This document shows, piece after piece, positions 36,907 through 47,483 of a stretch of DNA of 64,000 nt (the stretch's first letter is position 1; each line of letters opens with the position of its first letter). The notes under the pieces are model-generated. The model was not told where the DNA came from, made no database searches, and saw nothing but the letters and a program-made list of their open reading frames with translations. Made by a program: the position numbers and the translations under genes. This DNA is from Bacteroides sp. (lineage in GTDB: Bacteria > Bacteroidota > Bacteroidia > Bacteroidales > Bacteroidaceae), in assembly GCA_021201335.1 (NCBI GenBank), contig JAJQFD010000058.1:62001-126000 (forward strand), read 5' to 3'.

Positions 36907-37422
36907 ATGGACGCTGAACACTTTAAAAGAGAATTTCTGCCTTTTCATAGAAAACTTTACCATGTAGCTTATCGTATGCTTGAGAATCAGGCAGACGCAG
37001 AAGATCTGGTTCAGGAAGCTTATCTGAAACTGTGGAGCAAACGGGATGGATTGTCGGTGATCAGCAATCCGGAAGCATTCAGTATAACCTTGGTGAAAAA
37101 TATGTGTTTGGATGTTCTCCGTTCGGGGAAAAATATGATTAACCGGCAAATGCTCGATCTTTCTTCAATTACTGAAAAAACACATACGGATAATTGGGAT
37201 GCACAGGATGATTTAAGTCAGATCAAAAATATTATTGCTTCTCTTCCTGAACAACAGCAAAAAATTGTCGTATTGAGGGATATCAAGGAATGCAGTTATG
37301 AAGAGATTGAGCGATTAACAGGATTGAATGCTATTAACATCAGGGTATTACTGTCCAGAGGAAGAAAAAAAGTTCGAGAACAATTTAACAGGTTGAATAA
37401 TTATGAGAATAGAGGAAGTTGA
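36907..37422 (+). CDS. ECF-type RNA polymerase sigma factor
   Basis: 171 residues if started at ATG 36907 (MDAEHFKREF), which has AGAAGG at 36891-36896; ATG 36874 in the same frame is the alternative. Region 2 reads HVAYRMLENQADAEDLVQEAYLKLW. Region 4 reads LPEQQQKIVVLRDIKECSYEEIERLTGLNAINIRVLLSRGRKKV. The next gene overlaps its 3' end by 20 bases and encodes a membrane protein likely to be its anti-sigma partner. Confidence 0.92.
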   Translation: MDAEHFKREFLPFHRKLYHVAYRMLENQADAEDLVQEAYLKLWSKRDGLSVISNPEAFSITLVKNMCLDVLRSGKNMINRQMLDLSSITEKTHTDNWDAQDDLSQIKNIIASLPEQQQKIVVLRDIKECSYEEIERLTGLNAINIRVLLSRGRKKVREQFNRLNNYENRGS

Positions 37423-37915
37423 AAATATATTGCTGGATTTTTATGATGGTAAAATTACCGAATCCCAGGAAACGATGCTGAGAGATTTTTTCTCTACGCA
37501 CGATGTTCCTGATTATCTGGAGAAAGAGAAAAGGTTTTTTCTCAGCCTGCATTCTCTTAACCAAATACCTGAACCTGAAGGATTGGAAGAGAAATTGATT
37601 CATCTCATTGATGAAAAAGGTAGCGAAGGGATAAAAGTATTGCAGCGTAATCACTCTCGTCGGGACTGGCGCTGGATAAGCGGTGTTGCGGCGGGAATTC
37701 TTTTAATATTGACATTGGGTGTAAGTTTGACCATCCTCGGACTGAGAGATTCTCGTCCCAAAGATACTTTTACAGATCCCCGAGAAGCTTATCTGGTGAT
37801 GCAGAATGCACTCATTGAGGTTTCAGCCAACTTAAATAATGGCATCGATCAACTCACCGAAGCCAAAAAAGAATTTGTGGAGATTAATAATGAGATCAAA
37901 GAAGAAATTCAATAA
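37403..37915 (+). CDS. Probable anti-sigma factor, single-pass membrane protein
   Basis: 170 residues, overlapping the sigma gene by 20 bases. An acidic cytosolic N-terminal part (residues 1-85: EEVENILLDFYDGKITESQETMLRDFF) leads to one transmembrane helix (GVAAGILLILTLGVSLTILG, about residues 93-112) and a periplasmic coiled-coil-like tail. No HExxH or zinc motif is seen. The assignment rests on position and topology rather than on sequence similarity to a named family. Confidence 0.7.
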   Translation: MRIEEVENILLDFYDGKITESQETMLRDFFSTHDVPDYLEKEKRFFLSLHSLNQIPEPEGLEEKLIHLIDEKGSEGIKVLQRNHSRRDWRWISGVAAGILLILTLGVSLTILGLRDSRPKDTFTDPREAYLVMQNALIEVSANLNNGIDQLTEAKKEFVEINNEIKEEIQ

Positions 37916-37928
37916 ATATATAAAAGTT

Positions 37929-38543
37929 ATGAAACCGTTGAAATTTATTTTATTGTCTGTTTTTATGTTGTTGTGCCTGCCAGATATTCATGCCCATAAC
38001 AGTGTATTTGAGAAATACAATGAGATGAAAAATGTATCATCTGTTTATATCTCAAAGACAATGCTCGAAATGCAACCCAACTTATACACCAAAGATGTGT
38101 ATATCGGAAAGGTAGCAGGGCAATTGGATGCTGTTTATATTCTTTCCACCATGCATAACGATATTCGAAAAAATATGAAGAAAGATATAGATGATTTTGT
38201 AAAGAAAGGAAAGTATGAACTGTTAATGAAACAGCAGGGGTTAGTTTCGGGATCTTCTTTCTATGTGAAAAAGAAAGGGGAGAAAATTCAGGAGCTGATT
38301 ATGATTACGGATGGAGCTGCCAAACTTAATTTCGTCCATCTGATAGGTGATCTGACTATTAAAGATATTCAGCGTATCACCAACCGTGCTGAATACACTT
38401 CGGATGTGCTGTTGCCTTTTTCCGGAAAGGAAATCGAAAAAGTAAAGAAAGATATCAGAGTAGCCATTGATAACATTGATTTAAGTGCTTTACGGCAAGG
38501 TTTGAAAGAAATGGAATTAGCATTCAAAGACTTTCCCTTTTGA
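37929..38543 (+). CDS. DUF4252-domain exported protein
   Basis: 204 residues from ATG 37929 (MKPLKFILLSVFMLLCLPDIHA). The signal peptide is clear; the longer frame from 37839 lies inside the preceding gene. The mature part (SVFEKYNEMKNVSSVYISKTMLEMQP ... EKIQELIMITDGAAKLNFVHLIGDLTIKDIQRI) matches DUF4252, often third in Bacteroidetes sigma/anti-sigma/DUF4252 sets. Molecular function unknown; possibly an output or sensor of that stress circuit. Confidence 0.85.
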   Translation: MKPLKFILLSVFMLLCLPDIHAHNSVFEKYNEMKNVSSVYISKTMLEMQPNLYTKDVYIGKVAGQLDAVYILSTMHNDIRKNMKKDIDDFVKKGKYELLMKQQGLVSGSSFYVKKKGEKIQELIMITDGAAKLNFVHLIGDLTIKDIQRITNRAEYTSDVLLPFSGKEIEKVKKDIRVAIDNIDLSALRQGLKEMELAFKDFPF

Positions 38544-38559
38544 TACAATTATCTGAAAA

Positions 38560-38597
38560 GTAAAGCGGAAAGTTTTGAGTTATCTTTCCGCTTTACT
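38560..38597. terminator. Bidirectional terminator
   Basis: GTAAAGCGGAAAG and CTTTCCGCTTTAC form a perfect 13-bp stem between two convergent genes. Confidence 0.8.
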
Positions 38598-38606
38598 CCT
38601 ATCTTT

Positions 38607-39191
38607 TTATTTTATCTCATCTCCTTTAATTCCCAATGCCTGCATAATAGGATAAGCCAGAATTTCCGACTGGTATTTTTTTACTCCATCCTGATGATCC
38701 ATCCTGAACCAGATAATTTCTTTGTCAGGTATTTCATTAATAGATACAGTAATCTCGGTCCCGTATTCTTCCGTAGCCGGTATCGCAATAATCTTTTTTA
38801 CATCCTCAGATTCTCCCAATACCTGAAATAAATCCAGATAAAGGTCTTGGCGGGAGGTAATTTCTTCAGGAGAAATGGTGGCAAAATAAAATTCACCGAG
38901 GTTACTTTGAAAAGCCATTCCATCCAATTCTTCTTTAAGGTCGGAAGGCTGACTGTAAACTATTTTTTTTGTATCCGGTTCATGTACCAGAATAACCTGA
39001 ATCTCATTGTTACCCACAGGAACTAGCGCATCCAATGCAACGTAAGTCATGAAATTTGCAAAATCAATATTCTGTAATTCACGCTTGAGCATTTGCTCAA
39101 AATTCTTTTTGAAGTCAGCAATGATTTGGTTCAGGTAAACAACATCAATTAGCATGACGGTTGCCGGAAACTCAATTTTCTTATCTGTCAT
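38607..39191 (-). CDS. Conserved hypothetical cytosolic protein next to clpB
   Basis: 194 residues, no signal peptide or membrane segment, acidic overall. I do not recognise the family with confidence. Visible features: a helical N-terminal part (VVYLNQIIADFKKNFEQMLKRELQNI), alternating strands in the middle (NEIQVILVHEPDTKKIVY) and a regular alpha/beta pattern to the end. Divergent from clpB with a shared 190-base promoter region. No function is proposed. Confidence 0.7.
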   Translation of the reverse strand: MTDKKIEFPATVMLIDVVYLNQIIADFKKNFEQMLKRELQNIDFANFMTYVALDALVPVGNNEIQVILVHEPDTKKIVYSQPSDLKEELDGMAFQSNLGEFYFATISPEEITSRQDLYLDLFQVLGESEDVKKIIAIPATEEYGTEITVSINEIPDKEIIWFRMDHQDGVKKYQSEILAYPIMQALGIKGDEIK

Positions 39192-39378
39192 AGAATATAT
39201 TCTTTTTTAAGTGGATAAAGATACAATTTAAAAAAGGATTTTTGGGTAAGTATGCTGTCTTTTTGTCTTTTGGTTGGTGTTTTCAAAAGACAATTTGTCG
39301 TTTTTCCTCTTTGGCAAATCTTTTGAAGCTTACAGATTGTTATAGAATCAGTAAGAAATCAAAAAGCAAAAAATATAT

Positions 39379-41973
39379 ATGAACTTTAACAATTTCACAA
39401 TTAAATCACAGGAAGCTGTACAAGAAGCATTGAATCTTGCACAGTCTCGCGGACAGCAGGCTATTGAGCCCGCTCATATACTGCATGGAGTGATGAAAGT
39501 TGGCGAAAACGTAACTACTTTTATTTTTCAGAAGTTGGGGATGAACGCCAGCCAGATTGCTCTGGTCATTGATAAGCAAATTGACTCTTTTCCGAAAGTT
39601 TCAGGAGATAACAGTCCTTATCTAAGCCGGGAAACGAATGAGGTTTTTCAGAAAGCTAATCAATATGCCAAAGAAATGAACGATGAATATGTTTCTTTGG
39701 AACATCTTTTATTGGCCCTGTTAAATGTAAAAAGTACTGTTTCCACCATTCTGAAAGATGCAGGAATGACAGAAAAGGAACTTCGCTCAGCTATTGCTGA
39801 ACTGCGGAAAGGGGAGAGGGTAACTTCTCAATCCAGTGAAGATACTTATCAAAGTCTGGGGAAATATGCTATTAACCTGAATGAAGCCGCCAGAAGTGGT
39901 AAACTTGATCCGGTAATCGGACGGGATGATGAAATTCGCCGGGTACTTCAGATCCTGAGCCGTCGTACCAAAAATAATCCAATTCTGATTGGTGAACCGG
40001 GTACTGGTAAAACAGCGATTGTTGAAGGACTGGCTCATCGTATTTTGCGGGGAGATGTGCCCGAGAACTTAAAGAATAAACAAATCTACTCCCTTGATAT
40101 GGGTGCGCTGATTGCAGGGGCAAAATATAAAGGAGAGTTTGAAGAACGTTTGAAATCCGTTATCAATGAAGTAATGAAGTCCGAAGGAGATATCATTTTA
40201 TTCATTGATGAAATCCATACGCTGGTAGGTGCTGGAAAGGGAGAAGGGGCAATGGATGCGGCCAACATATTGAAACCAGCGCTGGCTCGGGGGGAATTAC
40301 GTTCAATCGGTGCGACCACATTAGATGAATACCAAAAGTATTTTGAAAAAGACAAAGCATTGGAACGTCGTTTCCAAACCGTTCAGGTAAATGAACCGGA
40401 TACTATGAGTACCATTTCTATTTTGCGTGGACTCAAGGAACGTTATGAAACTCACCACAAAGTACAGATCAAAGACGATGCGATTATTGCTGCAGTTGAG
40501 TTAAGTAACCGATATATCACCGATCGTTTCCTGCCGGATAAAGCGATTGACCTGATGGACGAGGCAGCAGCCAAACTGCGGATGGAAGTAGATTCTGTTC
40601 CAGAGGGCTTGGATGAAATATCTCGTAAGGTAACTCAGTTGGAAATTGAACGGGAAGCCATCAAACGAGAAAAAGACGAGTTAAAACTGCAACAACTCAA
40701 TAAAGAAATTGCTGAGCTGAGAGAGCAGGAAAACTCTTTGAAGGCCAAATGGCAGAGCGAAAAGAATCTTGTTAATAAGATTCAGCAGAATAAGCAAACC
40801 ATCGAGAACCTGAAGTTTGAGGCCGAAAAGGCGGAACGGGAAGGAGATTATGGTAAAGTGGCTGAAATCCGTTACGGAAAACTCCAGGCGCTGGATAAAG
40901 AAATTGAAGATACGCAACAGGAACTTTACCAGTTACAAGGTGATACGGCCATGATCAAAGAAGAAGTAGATGCCGAAGACATTGCCGATGTAGTATCCCG
41001 TTGGACGGGTATCCCTGTTAACAAAATGCTCCAAAGCGAAAAGGACAAACTTTTACATCTCGAAGAAGAATTGCACAAGCGGGTTATCGGTCAGGATGAA
41101 GCCATTGAGGCAGTTGCCGATGCCGTTAGGCGGAGTCGTGCCGGTCTGCAGGATCCGAAACGTCCGATAGGTTCGTTTATCTTCCTGGGGACAACCGGAG
41201 TTGGTAAAACAGAGTTGGCCAAAGCACTGGCAGAATTCCTGTTCGATGATGAAAGTATGATGACCCGTATTGATATGAGTGAATACCAGGAGAAACACTC
41301 TGTTTCCCGTTTAGTAGGAGCTCCTCCGGGATATGTAGGATATGATGAAGGTGGTCAGCTGACGGAAGCGATTCGTCGGAAACCGTACTCAGTCGTATTA
41401 TTCGACGAGATTGAAAAAGCGCATCCCGATGTGTTCAATATCTTATTGCAGGTTTTGGACGACGGAAGGCTGACTGATAATAAAGGTCGGGTGGTGAACT
41501 TTAAAAATACCATCATTATTATGACGTCCAATATGGGTAGTACCTATATTCAGGCACAAATGTCGAAGATCACTGATAAAAACAGAGAGGCCGTAATTGA
41601 AGAGACCAAACGTGAAGTGATGAACATGCTGAAGCAAACGATTCGTCCGGAATTCCTGAATCGTATTGATGAAACCATTATGTTCCTGCCATTGTCAGAT
41701 AAAGAGATCAGGCAAATTGTAATGCTTCAAATTCAAGGCGTTCAGAAAATGCTGGCTGAGAACGGAGTTAATCTTCAGTTAACCGAACCGGCTATCGACT
41801 TTATTGCCCAGACCGGATATGATCCGGAGTTTGGTGCCCGTCCGGTGAAGAGGGCTATTCAGAAATATCTGCTGAATGATCTTTCTAAGAAGCTACTGGC
41901 TCAGGAAGTCGATCGGGATAAGCCGATTATTGTGGATGCAATTGAGGATGATAAATTGTGGTTTAAGAACTGA
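39379..41973 (+). CDS. clpB: ATP-dependent disaggregase ClpB
   Basis: 864 residues. Order: N-terminal Clp repeat domain (residues 1-150), AAA1 with Walker A GEPGTGKTA (about 205) and Walker B ILFIDEIHTL, the middle coiled-coil M-domain (about 405-530, IEREAIKREKDELKLQQLNKEIAELRE), AAA2 with Walker A GTTGVGKTE and Walker B VVLFDEIEKAH, sensor GARPVKR and a C-terminal small domain. The M-domain and lack of a ClpP tripeptide loop separate it from ClpA/ClpC. Works with DnaK to rescue aggregates. Upstream sequence shows no heat-shock element that I can name. Terminator follows. Confidence 0.98.
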   Translation: MNFNNFTIKSQEAVQEALNLAQSRGQQAIEPAHILHGVMKVGENVTTFIFQKLGMNASQIALVIDKQIDSFPKVSGDNSPYLSRETNEVFQKANQYAKEMNDEYVSLEHLLLALLNVKSTVSTILKDAGMTEKELRSAIAELRKGERVTSQSSEDTYQSLGKYAINLNEAARSGKLDPVIGRDDEIRRVLQILSRRTKNNPILIGEPGTGKTAIVEGLAHRILRGDVPENLKNKQIYSLDMGALIAGAKYKGEFEERLKSVINEVMKSEGDIILFIDEIHTLVGAGKGEGAMDAANILKPALARGELRSIGATTLDEYQKYFEKDKALERRFQTVQVNEPDTMSTISILRGLKERYETHHKVQIKDDAIIAAVELSNRYITDRFLPDKAIDLMDEAAAKLRMEVDSVPEGLDEISRKVTQLEIEREAIKREKDELKLQQLNKEIAELREQENSLKAKWQSEKNLVNKIQQNKQTIENLKFEAEKAEREGDYGKVAEIRYGKLQALDKEIEDTQQELYQLQGDTAMIKEEVDAEDIADVVSRWTGIPVNKMLQSEKDKLLHLEEELHKRVIGQDEAIEAVADAVRRSRAGLQDPKRPIGSFIFLGTTGVGKTELAKALAEFLFDDESMMTRIDMSEYQEKHSVSRLVGAPPGYVGYDEGGQLTEAIRRKPYSVVLFDEIEKAHPDVFNILLQVLDDGRLTDNKGRVVNFKNTIIIMTSNMGSTYIQAQMSKITDKNREAVIEETKREVMNMLKQTIRPEFLNRIDETIMFLPLSDKEIRQIVMLQIQGVQKMLAENGVNLQLTEPAIDFIAQTGYDPEFGARPVKRAIQKYLLNDLSKKLLAQEVDRDKPIIVDAIEDDKLWFKN

Positions 41974-41999
41974 TCGGGTTTTAAGATATGTAAGAAGAT

Positions 42000-42034
42000 A
42001 AAAGAGTTGCTTGTAATGGGCAACTCTTTTTTAT
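42000..42034 (+). terminator. Terminator of clpB
   Basis: AAAGAGTTGC and GCAACTCTTT form a 10-bp stem followed by a T-run. Confidence 0.8.
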
Positions 42035-42070
42035 TATATATATTTCCTTTGAGAATCAGCGGGTAAGTTT

Positions 42071-42905
42071 CTATTCAAAACTGCGTAACAAAGCAATTTC
42101 TTCTTTCCATTTAGAATCATCGGGAGTTTCCAGGATAATTGGCATGTTGTTAAAACGTTCGCCCTTCATCATTTTTTTTGAATGGTTCCAGTCCCAAAAC
42201 ACCTTCTCCCAGGTTAGCATGGCGGTCAACATGTGAACCTACTCCTTTCTTACTGTCATTCAGGTGGATACCACGGAGATAGTTAAAACCAACTTTCTCT
42301 TCGAATTCCTGAAACACTTCCTCATATTTATGAAGGATGTCATATCCGGCAACAAACGTATGACAGGTATCCAGGCATACTCCAACACGGCTTTTATCTT
42401 CCACTTTATCTATAATATATTTTAAGTGCCAGAATTGGTTTCCCACATTGCTTCCTTGTCCAGCGGTATTTTCGATAACAGCTGTTACTCCTTTTGTTTT
42501 GTCGAGCGTAATATTGATGCTTTCTGCTACCCGATCCAGGCATTGCTCAATACTGATCTGGTTGAGATGGCTTCCTGGGTGGAAATTAAGCAACTTTAAT
42601 CCTAATTGTTCACAGCGTTGCATTTCATCAAGGAAGGCCTGCCTGCTTTTTTCAATGCTTTCTTTTTCAGGGTGACCGAGATTGATCAGATAACTATCAT
42701 GTGGTAGAATGTATTCGGGTTTAAAATCGAATCTTTCACAGTTTTTCCTAAAAAAAGTAATGTTCTCTTTTGATAAAGGTTTGCCCACCCATTGACGTTG
42801 GTTCTTAGTAAACAGGGCAAAAGCATTTGCTGCTATTGCGTGTACATTAACCGGGGCGTTTTCCACACCTCCTGAAGCACTGACGTGTGCACCGATATAT
42901 TTCAT
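42071..42905 (-). pseudogene. nfo: Endonuclease IV (AP endonuclease), frameshifted at an A8 tract
   Basis: From ATG 42905, removing one base from the eight-T run (plus strand) at 42172-42179 gives a 277-residue product ending at the TAG 42071-42073, the usual Nfo length. It cuts the backbone 5' of abasic sites in base excision repair. Metal-site motifs are visible: YIGAHVSASGGVENAP, LPHDSYLINLGHPE, NFHPGSHL, VIENTAGQGS, VGVCLDTCHTFVAGYD and IHLNDSKKGVGSHVDRHANLGEG. Across the break the sequence reads FKKMMKGERFNNMPIILETP, as expected. Probably functional if the tract is a read error. Confidence 0.85.
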
Positions 42906-43150
42906 CTTATTCTTTTTTTATTAATAATGGTTTTTTATTGTAGCAAAATACTATATTTAGTAACGCTAATGTTTTATAATTTGTTTATCTCAGGGCTATG
43001 TTAGAAGATCAAAAAACTGCCTAATAAAATAAGCCGGAAAATCAGACGAGGTAAATACAATTCTGATTCTCCGACTCATGTACTTAAGTGCAACGAAAAC
43101 TCTATTGGGGTATTACTAATATGTAGAAGCAATGAAAAGTCTATAACTTC

Positions 43151-44519
43151 TTATATTAGATTTCCTATTTTGTCCAGATCCTTCTGGATTTCTTCATCTG
43201 TTAGCGAATAATTTACCAAATCTCCTGCGATATATTTGTCATACGAGGTCATATCCAGTAATCCATGACCAGAAAGATTGAACAAAATGACTTTTTCTTC
43301 TCCCGTTTCAATACATTTCTTGGCTTCGTTGATAGTGGCTGCAATGGCATGACTCGATTCGGGAGCCGGAATAATCCCTTCGGCTTGTGCAAACAAGACG
43401 CCTGCCTCAAACGAATCAAGTTGTTTAATATCCACAGCTTCCATATAACCATCTTTCAACAACTGTGAAACAATGACACCCGCACCGTGATAACGCAAAC
43501 CACCCGCATGAATATTGGCAGGAGCAAAATTATGTCCCAGTGTATACATGGGTAAGAGAGGGGTGTATCCTGCTTCGTCTCCAAAGTCGTATTGGAATTT
43601 ACCGCGAGTCAGCTTCGGGCATGATGCCGGTTCAGCAGCAATATATCGGGTCTTTTTTTTCTTCTAATATGGTGTGACGCATAAACGGGAAAGCAATTCC
43701 ATCAAAGTTAGAACCTCCACCAAAGCAGCCAATTACAATATCCGGATATTCCTGGGCCATTTCCATCTGCTTTTCGGCTTCCAAACCTATAATTGTCTGG
43801 TGAAGCGCTACATGGCTAAGTACGGAACCTAGCGTGTATTTGCAGTTGGGAGTAGACTGGGCCAACTCTATAGCTTCGGAGATAGCTGTTCCTAATGATC
43901 CCTGATAAGTGGGGTGGACGGTAAGAATATCTTTTCCGGCACGCGTAGACATTGAAGGAGAAGGTGTTACCTGCGCACCAAATGTTTGCATAATACTCCG
44001 GCGGTAAGGCTTCTGTTCATAGCTGATTTTTACTTGGTAAACAGCAGCTTCCAATCCGAAAACTTTGGCAGCATATGCTAGAGCAGCTCCCCATTGTCCG
44101 GCACCGGTTTCGGTAGTAATATTGGTAATGCCTTGTTGCTTGCAGTAATAAGCCTGCGCCAATGCGGAATTTAATTTATGCGAACCGATAGGGCTTACAC
44201 TTTCATTCTTGAAGTAAATATGAGCAGGAGTGCCGATTGCTTTCTCTAATCCGTATGCACGTACCAGTGGAGTACTGCGGTAATTCTTGTACATTTCTCG
44301 TACTTCTTCCGGAATCTCAATCCAGGTATTGGTTTGATCCAGCTCCTGACGGCTGAGTTCTTCAGCAAAAATAGGGAAGAGATCTTCCGGTTTCAGGGGT
44401 TGTTTCGTTCCCGGATGCAAAGGAGGCATCGGTTTGTTTTTCATCTCGGCCTGAATGTTATACCAGTAACGGGGTATCTCATTCTCGGGTAATATGAATT
44501 TCTTAATTTTCTCGCTCAT
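43151..44519 (-). pseudogene. trpB: Tryptophan synthase beta-like protein (TrpB2 type), frameshifted at an A8 tract
   Basis: From ATG 44519, removal of one base from the eight-T run (plus strand) at 43653-43660 gives a continuous 455-residue product. The PLP enzyme condenses indole and serine. The PLP lysine is in SPIGSHKLNSALAQAY, followed by TETGAGQWGAALAYAA, the phosphate loop GCFGGGSNFDGIAFPF and the late AIAATINEAKK ... NLSGHGLLD. The long N-terminus (PRYWYNIQAEMKNKPMPPLHPG) and absence of trpA mark the stand-alone TrpB2 branch. Reading across the break gives EEKKTRYIAAEPASCPKL, standard for the family. Confidence 0.85.
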
Positions 44520-44749
44520 GATTTCTTGTGTTTATAAAATAATGGTTGCCAAATTTAGCGATAATTTTTTAGTCTCGCAGATAAATTGATTGGTTTTTAA
44601 AGAAGAAGTGTATAGGAAAGATAGTTTATAGTGGCTTTCTCTAACGTTTTAATATTCTGAATACGATTTCTGAAATGAACAGTTCTATTCTTCTTTTGTT
44701 TCTATGGAAGGCATTATTGGCTTTTAACATCCTGTGACACCCGTTTTTC

Positions 44750-46582
44750 ATGAAGTTCTTTGATAAATACATGCTGTACGAGAATAAGTTGCTGCAACCT
44801 TATATCAACATGGTTCTGGAAATCATGGGGATTATAACGGCGGTAGCTTCTATTGCATTTATTTTTGCTTTTCTGTATGAACATGGATTTATTCTGACGG
44901 CTACCGAAGGCGAAAACATTCATGATGTATATGGTTGGGTGTGGTTTATCTTCCTGTTTGATATTACCTTACATATTGCGCTGGGAAGTCGTTTGAAAGA
45001 AGATAAGTACCGGCGGTTGATGTGGGGATTGGCCATATTATTTTATCTCACGTTGATTCCGGTGATTATCCCGAACCGACCGGTAGGTGCCGGGCCGTTT
45101 TTATGGATCTGGGATATACTTCACAGTAAATATTACCATTATAGTTTATTAGGTGTCTTTTCTGTTCTTTACCTTTCGAATGGCCTGGTAGACTTATTGG
45201 GTAAGCGTATAAATCCTTCGTTGATGCTGGCTGTCAGTTTTCTGGTTATCATATTGATCGGATCAGGACTCCTCATGCTTCCCCGTTGTACGGTGGAGGG
45301 TATTTCGTGGGTAGATGCTTTATTTATTTCAACCAGTTCGGTTTGTATTACCGGGCTTACATCTGTCGACGTGGCAACTACTTTTACGTCTTTCGGGCAA
45401 ACGATTATTATTTGCCTGGTGCAGATAGGGGGGGATCGGGTTAATGACCTTAACCAGCTTTTTCGCTTTGTTCTTTATGGGCAATCGCTCCTTGTATAAT
45501 CAGTTGGCAATCCGGGATATGGTGAGCTCGGATTCACTGGGTTCTTTGTTATCTACTTTACTAAATATTCTGGGGTTTACCTTGCTCATTGAAGCCATCG
45601 GTATGTTTGCTATTTGGTTTAGCATACACGATAGTATGGACATGACATTGAAAGAAGAACTTGCTTTTTCAGCTTTTCATGCTGTTTCTGCTTTTTGTAA
45701 TGCCGGTTTTTCTACTTTGTCAGAAGGACTGGTTAATCCGATCATTGGGAGGAGCCATAATTTACTATTTATTTTTATAGCTATCCTGGTTATTTTCGGA
45801 GGGATCGGTTATCCAATTCTGGTCAATATTAAGAATGTCATTTTACTTCGTATCCGCCGGATGTGGAGATATATGAAAACCCGAAAATGGGAGAATGATA
45901 CATCCCATCTTTTTAGCCTGAATAGTCGGATTGTATTAATTACTACTTTTATTTTATTAGTTGCAGGTACTTTAATAATGCTTATTCTCGAATGGGATCA
46001 TGCTTTCGCCGGAATGACGGATGCTGAGAAATGGACGCATGCTTTCTTTCAATCTGTATCCCCCCCCGATCCGTAGGATTTAGTAGCGTGGATTTGACAA
46101 ACTTACGAATACAATCTGTTTTAGTTTACATATTATTTATGTGGATTGGAGGAGGAGCGCAATCTACTGCCGGCGGAATTAAAGTAAACGCTTTTGCCGT
46201 AATAGTGCTCAATCTGTATGCAATCTTACGGGGAACCAGTCGCGTGGAGGTAATGGGGCGTGAATTATCTCCTGATTCTATACGGCGGGCCAATGCCACT
46301 ATGGTTATGTCGTTGGGTACTATTTTTCTCTTTATAATTATTCTGACTTTGCTGGAACCCGAAATGTCACTGCTGACTATTACTTTTGAGTGTTTCTCGG
46401 CTATAGCCACCGTGGGAGCCAGTCTGAATGCTACTTCTCTTTTCGGCGACGACAGTAAAATTCTGCTAGCTGTGTTAATGTTTGTGGGTCGGGTGGGACT
46501 GATAACTTTGATGCTGGGTCTCATCAAACAGAAAAAGAATACCAAATATAGATATCCGAGTGATGATATTATTATAAACTAA
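44750..46582 (+). pseudogene. trkH: TrkH/KtrB-family potassium transporter, frameshifted at G7 and C8 tracts
   Basis: Three frames join into one 609-residue inner-membrane protein if one base is removed from the G7 run at 45428-45434 and two from the C8 run at 46060-46067. The first join then reads LVQIGGIGLMTLTSFF and the second FFQSVSPRSVGFSSVDL, both conserved K+ selectivity-filter regions. Two further filter segments, TSSVCITGLTSVD and ATVGASLN, lie in intact parts. An extra N-terminal membrane region is present, as in other Bacteroidetes. The regulatory trkA gene follows in 21 bases. Two lesions in one gene next to a healthy partner suggest error rather than decay. Confidence 0.82.
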
Positions 46583-46603
46583 TATTAATCAATTACTTAC
46601 CAG

Positions 46604-47287
46604 ATGAAATACATTATTATTGGATTGGGAAATTATGGCTCTGTTCTGGCACAGGAGCTCACTTCATTAGGGCATGAAGTGATCGGGGCCGACATCACCG
46701 ATAGCCGGGTGGATGCTATAAAAAATAAAATAGCCACCGCTTTTATTATTGATGCCACCGAAGAAAGATCGTTGGATGTATTACCCCTGAATAGGGTAGA
46801 TGCGGTGATTGTGACTATCGGCGAGAACTTTGGAGCATCGATCCGTGTGACTGCCTTGTTGAAGCAAAAAAACGTAAAACATATCTATGCCCGTTCGATT
46901 GATCGGGTTCATCGCGCTATCCTCGAAGGATTTAACATCGACCGAATTTTAACTCCGGAAGAAGATGCCGCCTTTAATCTGGCCCGTCAACTAGATTTCG
47001 GCTCTGATATAGATACCTTTCATATCGACAAAGATCATCTTGTTGCCAAATTTATTGTACCTGACAAATTTGTCGGTCATTCTTTGAAGGAGCTGAGCCT
47101 TAGAAAAGAGTTTAACCTGAAACTCATTACCCTCACCCGGGCGGGGGTCGTTACCAATCTGCTGGGATTTGCTGTTACCCAACAAACAGTAGAGAAGCTA
47201 GCAGATGTAGATATGATCCAGGCAGGAGATGAACTCGTATGTTATGGGACGGATAAAGATTTCCAGTCACTCTGGAAAGCCCTCTGA
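46604..47287 (+). CDS. trkA: TrkA/KtrA-type potassium channel regulatory subunit
   Basis: 227 residues, cytosolic, a single RCK unit. TrkA_N Rossmann domain: YIIIGLGNYGSVLAQELTSLGHEVIGAD, then the acidic VDAIKNK and TALLKQKNVKHIYARS. TrkA_C begins near residue 140 (FIVPDKFVGHSLKELSLRKEFNLKLITL). It gates the TrkH pore with NAD(H) or ATP. Directly downstream of the pore gene, so one operon. Confidence 0.95.
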   Translation: MKYIIIGLGNYGSVLAQELTSLGHEVIGADITDSRVDAIKNKIATAFIIDATEERSLDVLPLNRVDAVIVTIGENFGASIRVTALLKQKNVKHIYARSIDRVHRAILEGFNIDRILTPEEDAAFNLARQLDFGSDIDTFHIDKDHLVAKFIVPDKFVGHSLKELSLRKEFNLKLITLTRAGVVTNLLGFAVTQQTVEKLADVDMIQAGDELVCYGTDKDFQSLWKAL

Positions 47288-47306
47288 TGTTTTTTATACA
47301 TCGGAT

Positions 47307-47394
47307 AGACTAAGGCTATCGTGTTTGCAGACTAACGCTATCGTATTTATAGAGTAGGGCTATCGTATTTGCAGACTAAGGCTATCGTATTTGG
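47307..47394. repeat. Four-unit tandem repeat array C (4 x 22 bp)
   Basis: Units lie at 47307-47328, 47329-47350, 47351-47372 and 47373-47394, exactly 22 bases each, with the core ACTAAGGCTATCGTATTT. Unlike the other arrays, its core shows no clear dyad. It starts 20 bases after the trkA stop and ends 90 bases before the next start codon. Confidence 0.93.
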
Positions 47395-47483
47395 GGGTAC
47401 TTAGGACGATTTTTATCCGGTCTTTAAATTTGCCTGATTCCTTATTTGTATGTAGATTTACCTGTTGTTTTATCAAAAAGTCA

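Noticed and set aside
44750..46582. Phase variation through the homopolymer tracts of the potassium transporter and other genes
   Set aside because: The affected genes are mostly housekeeping enzymes and not surface antigens, so contingency switching is unlikely. Read error fits better, though it is not proven.
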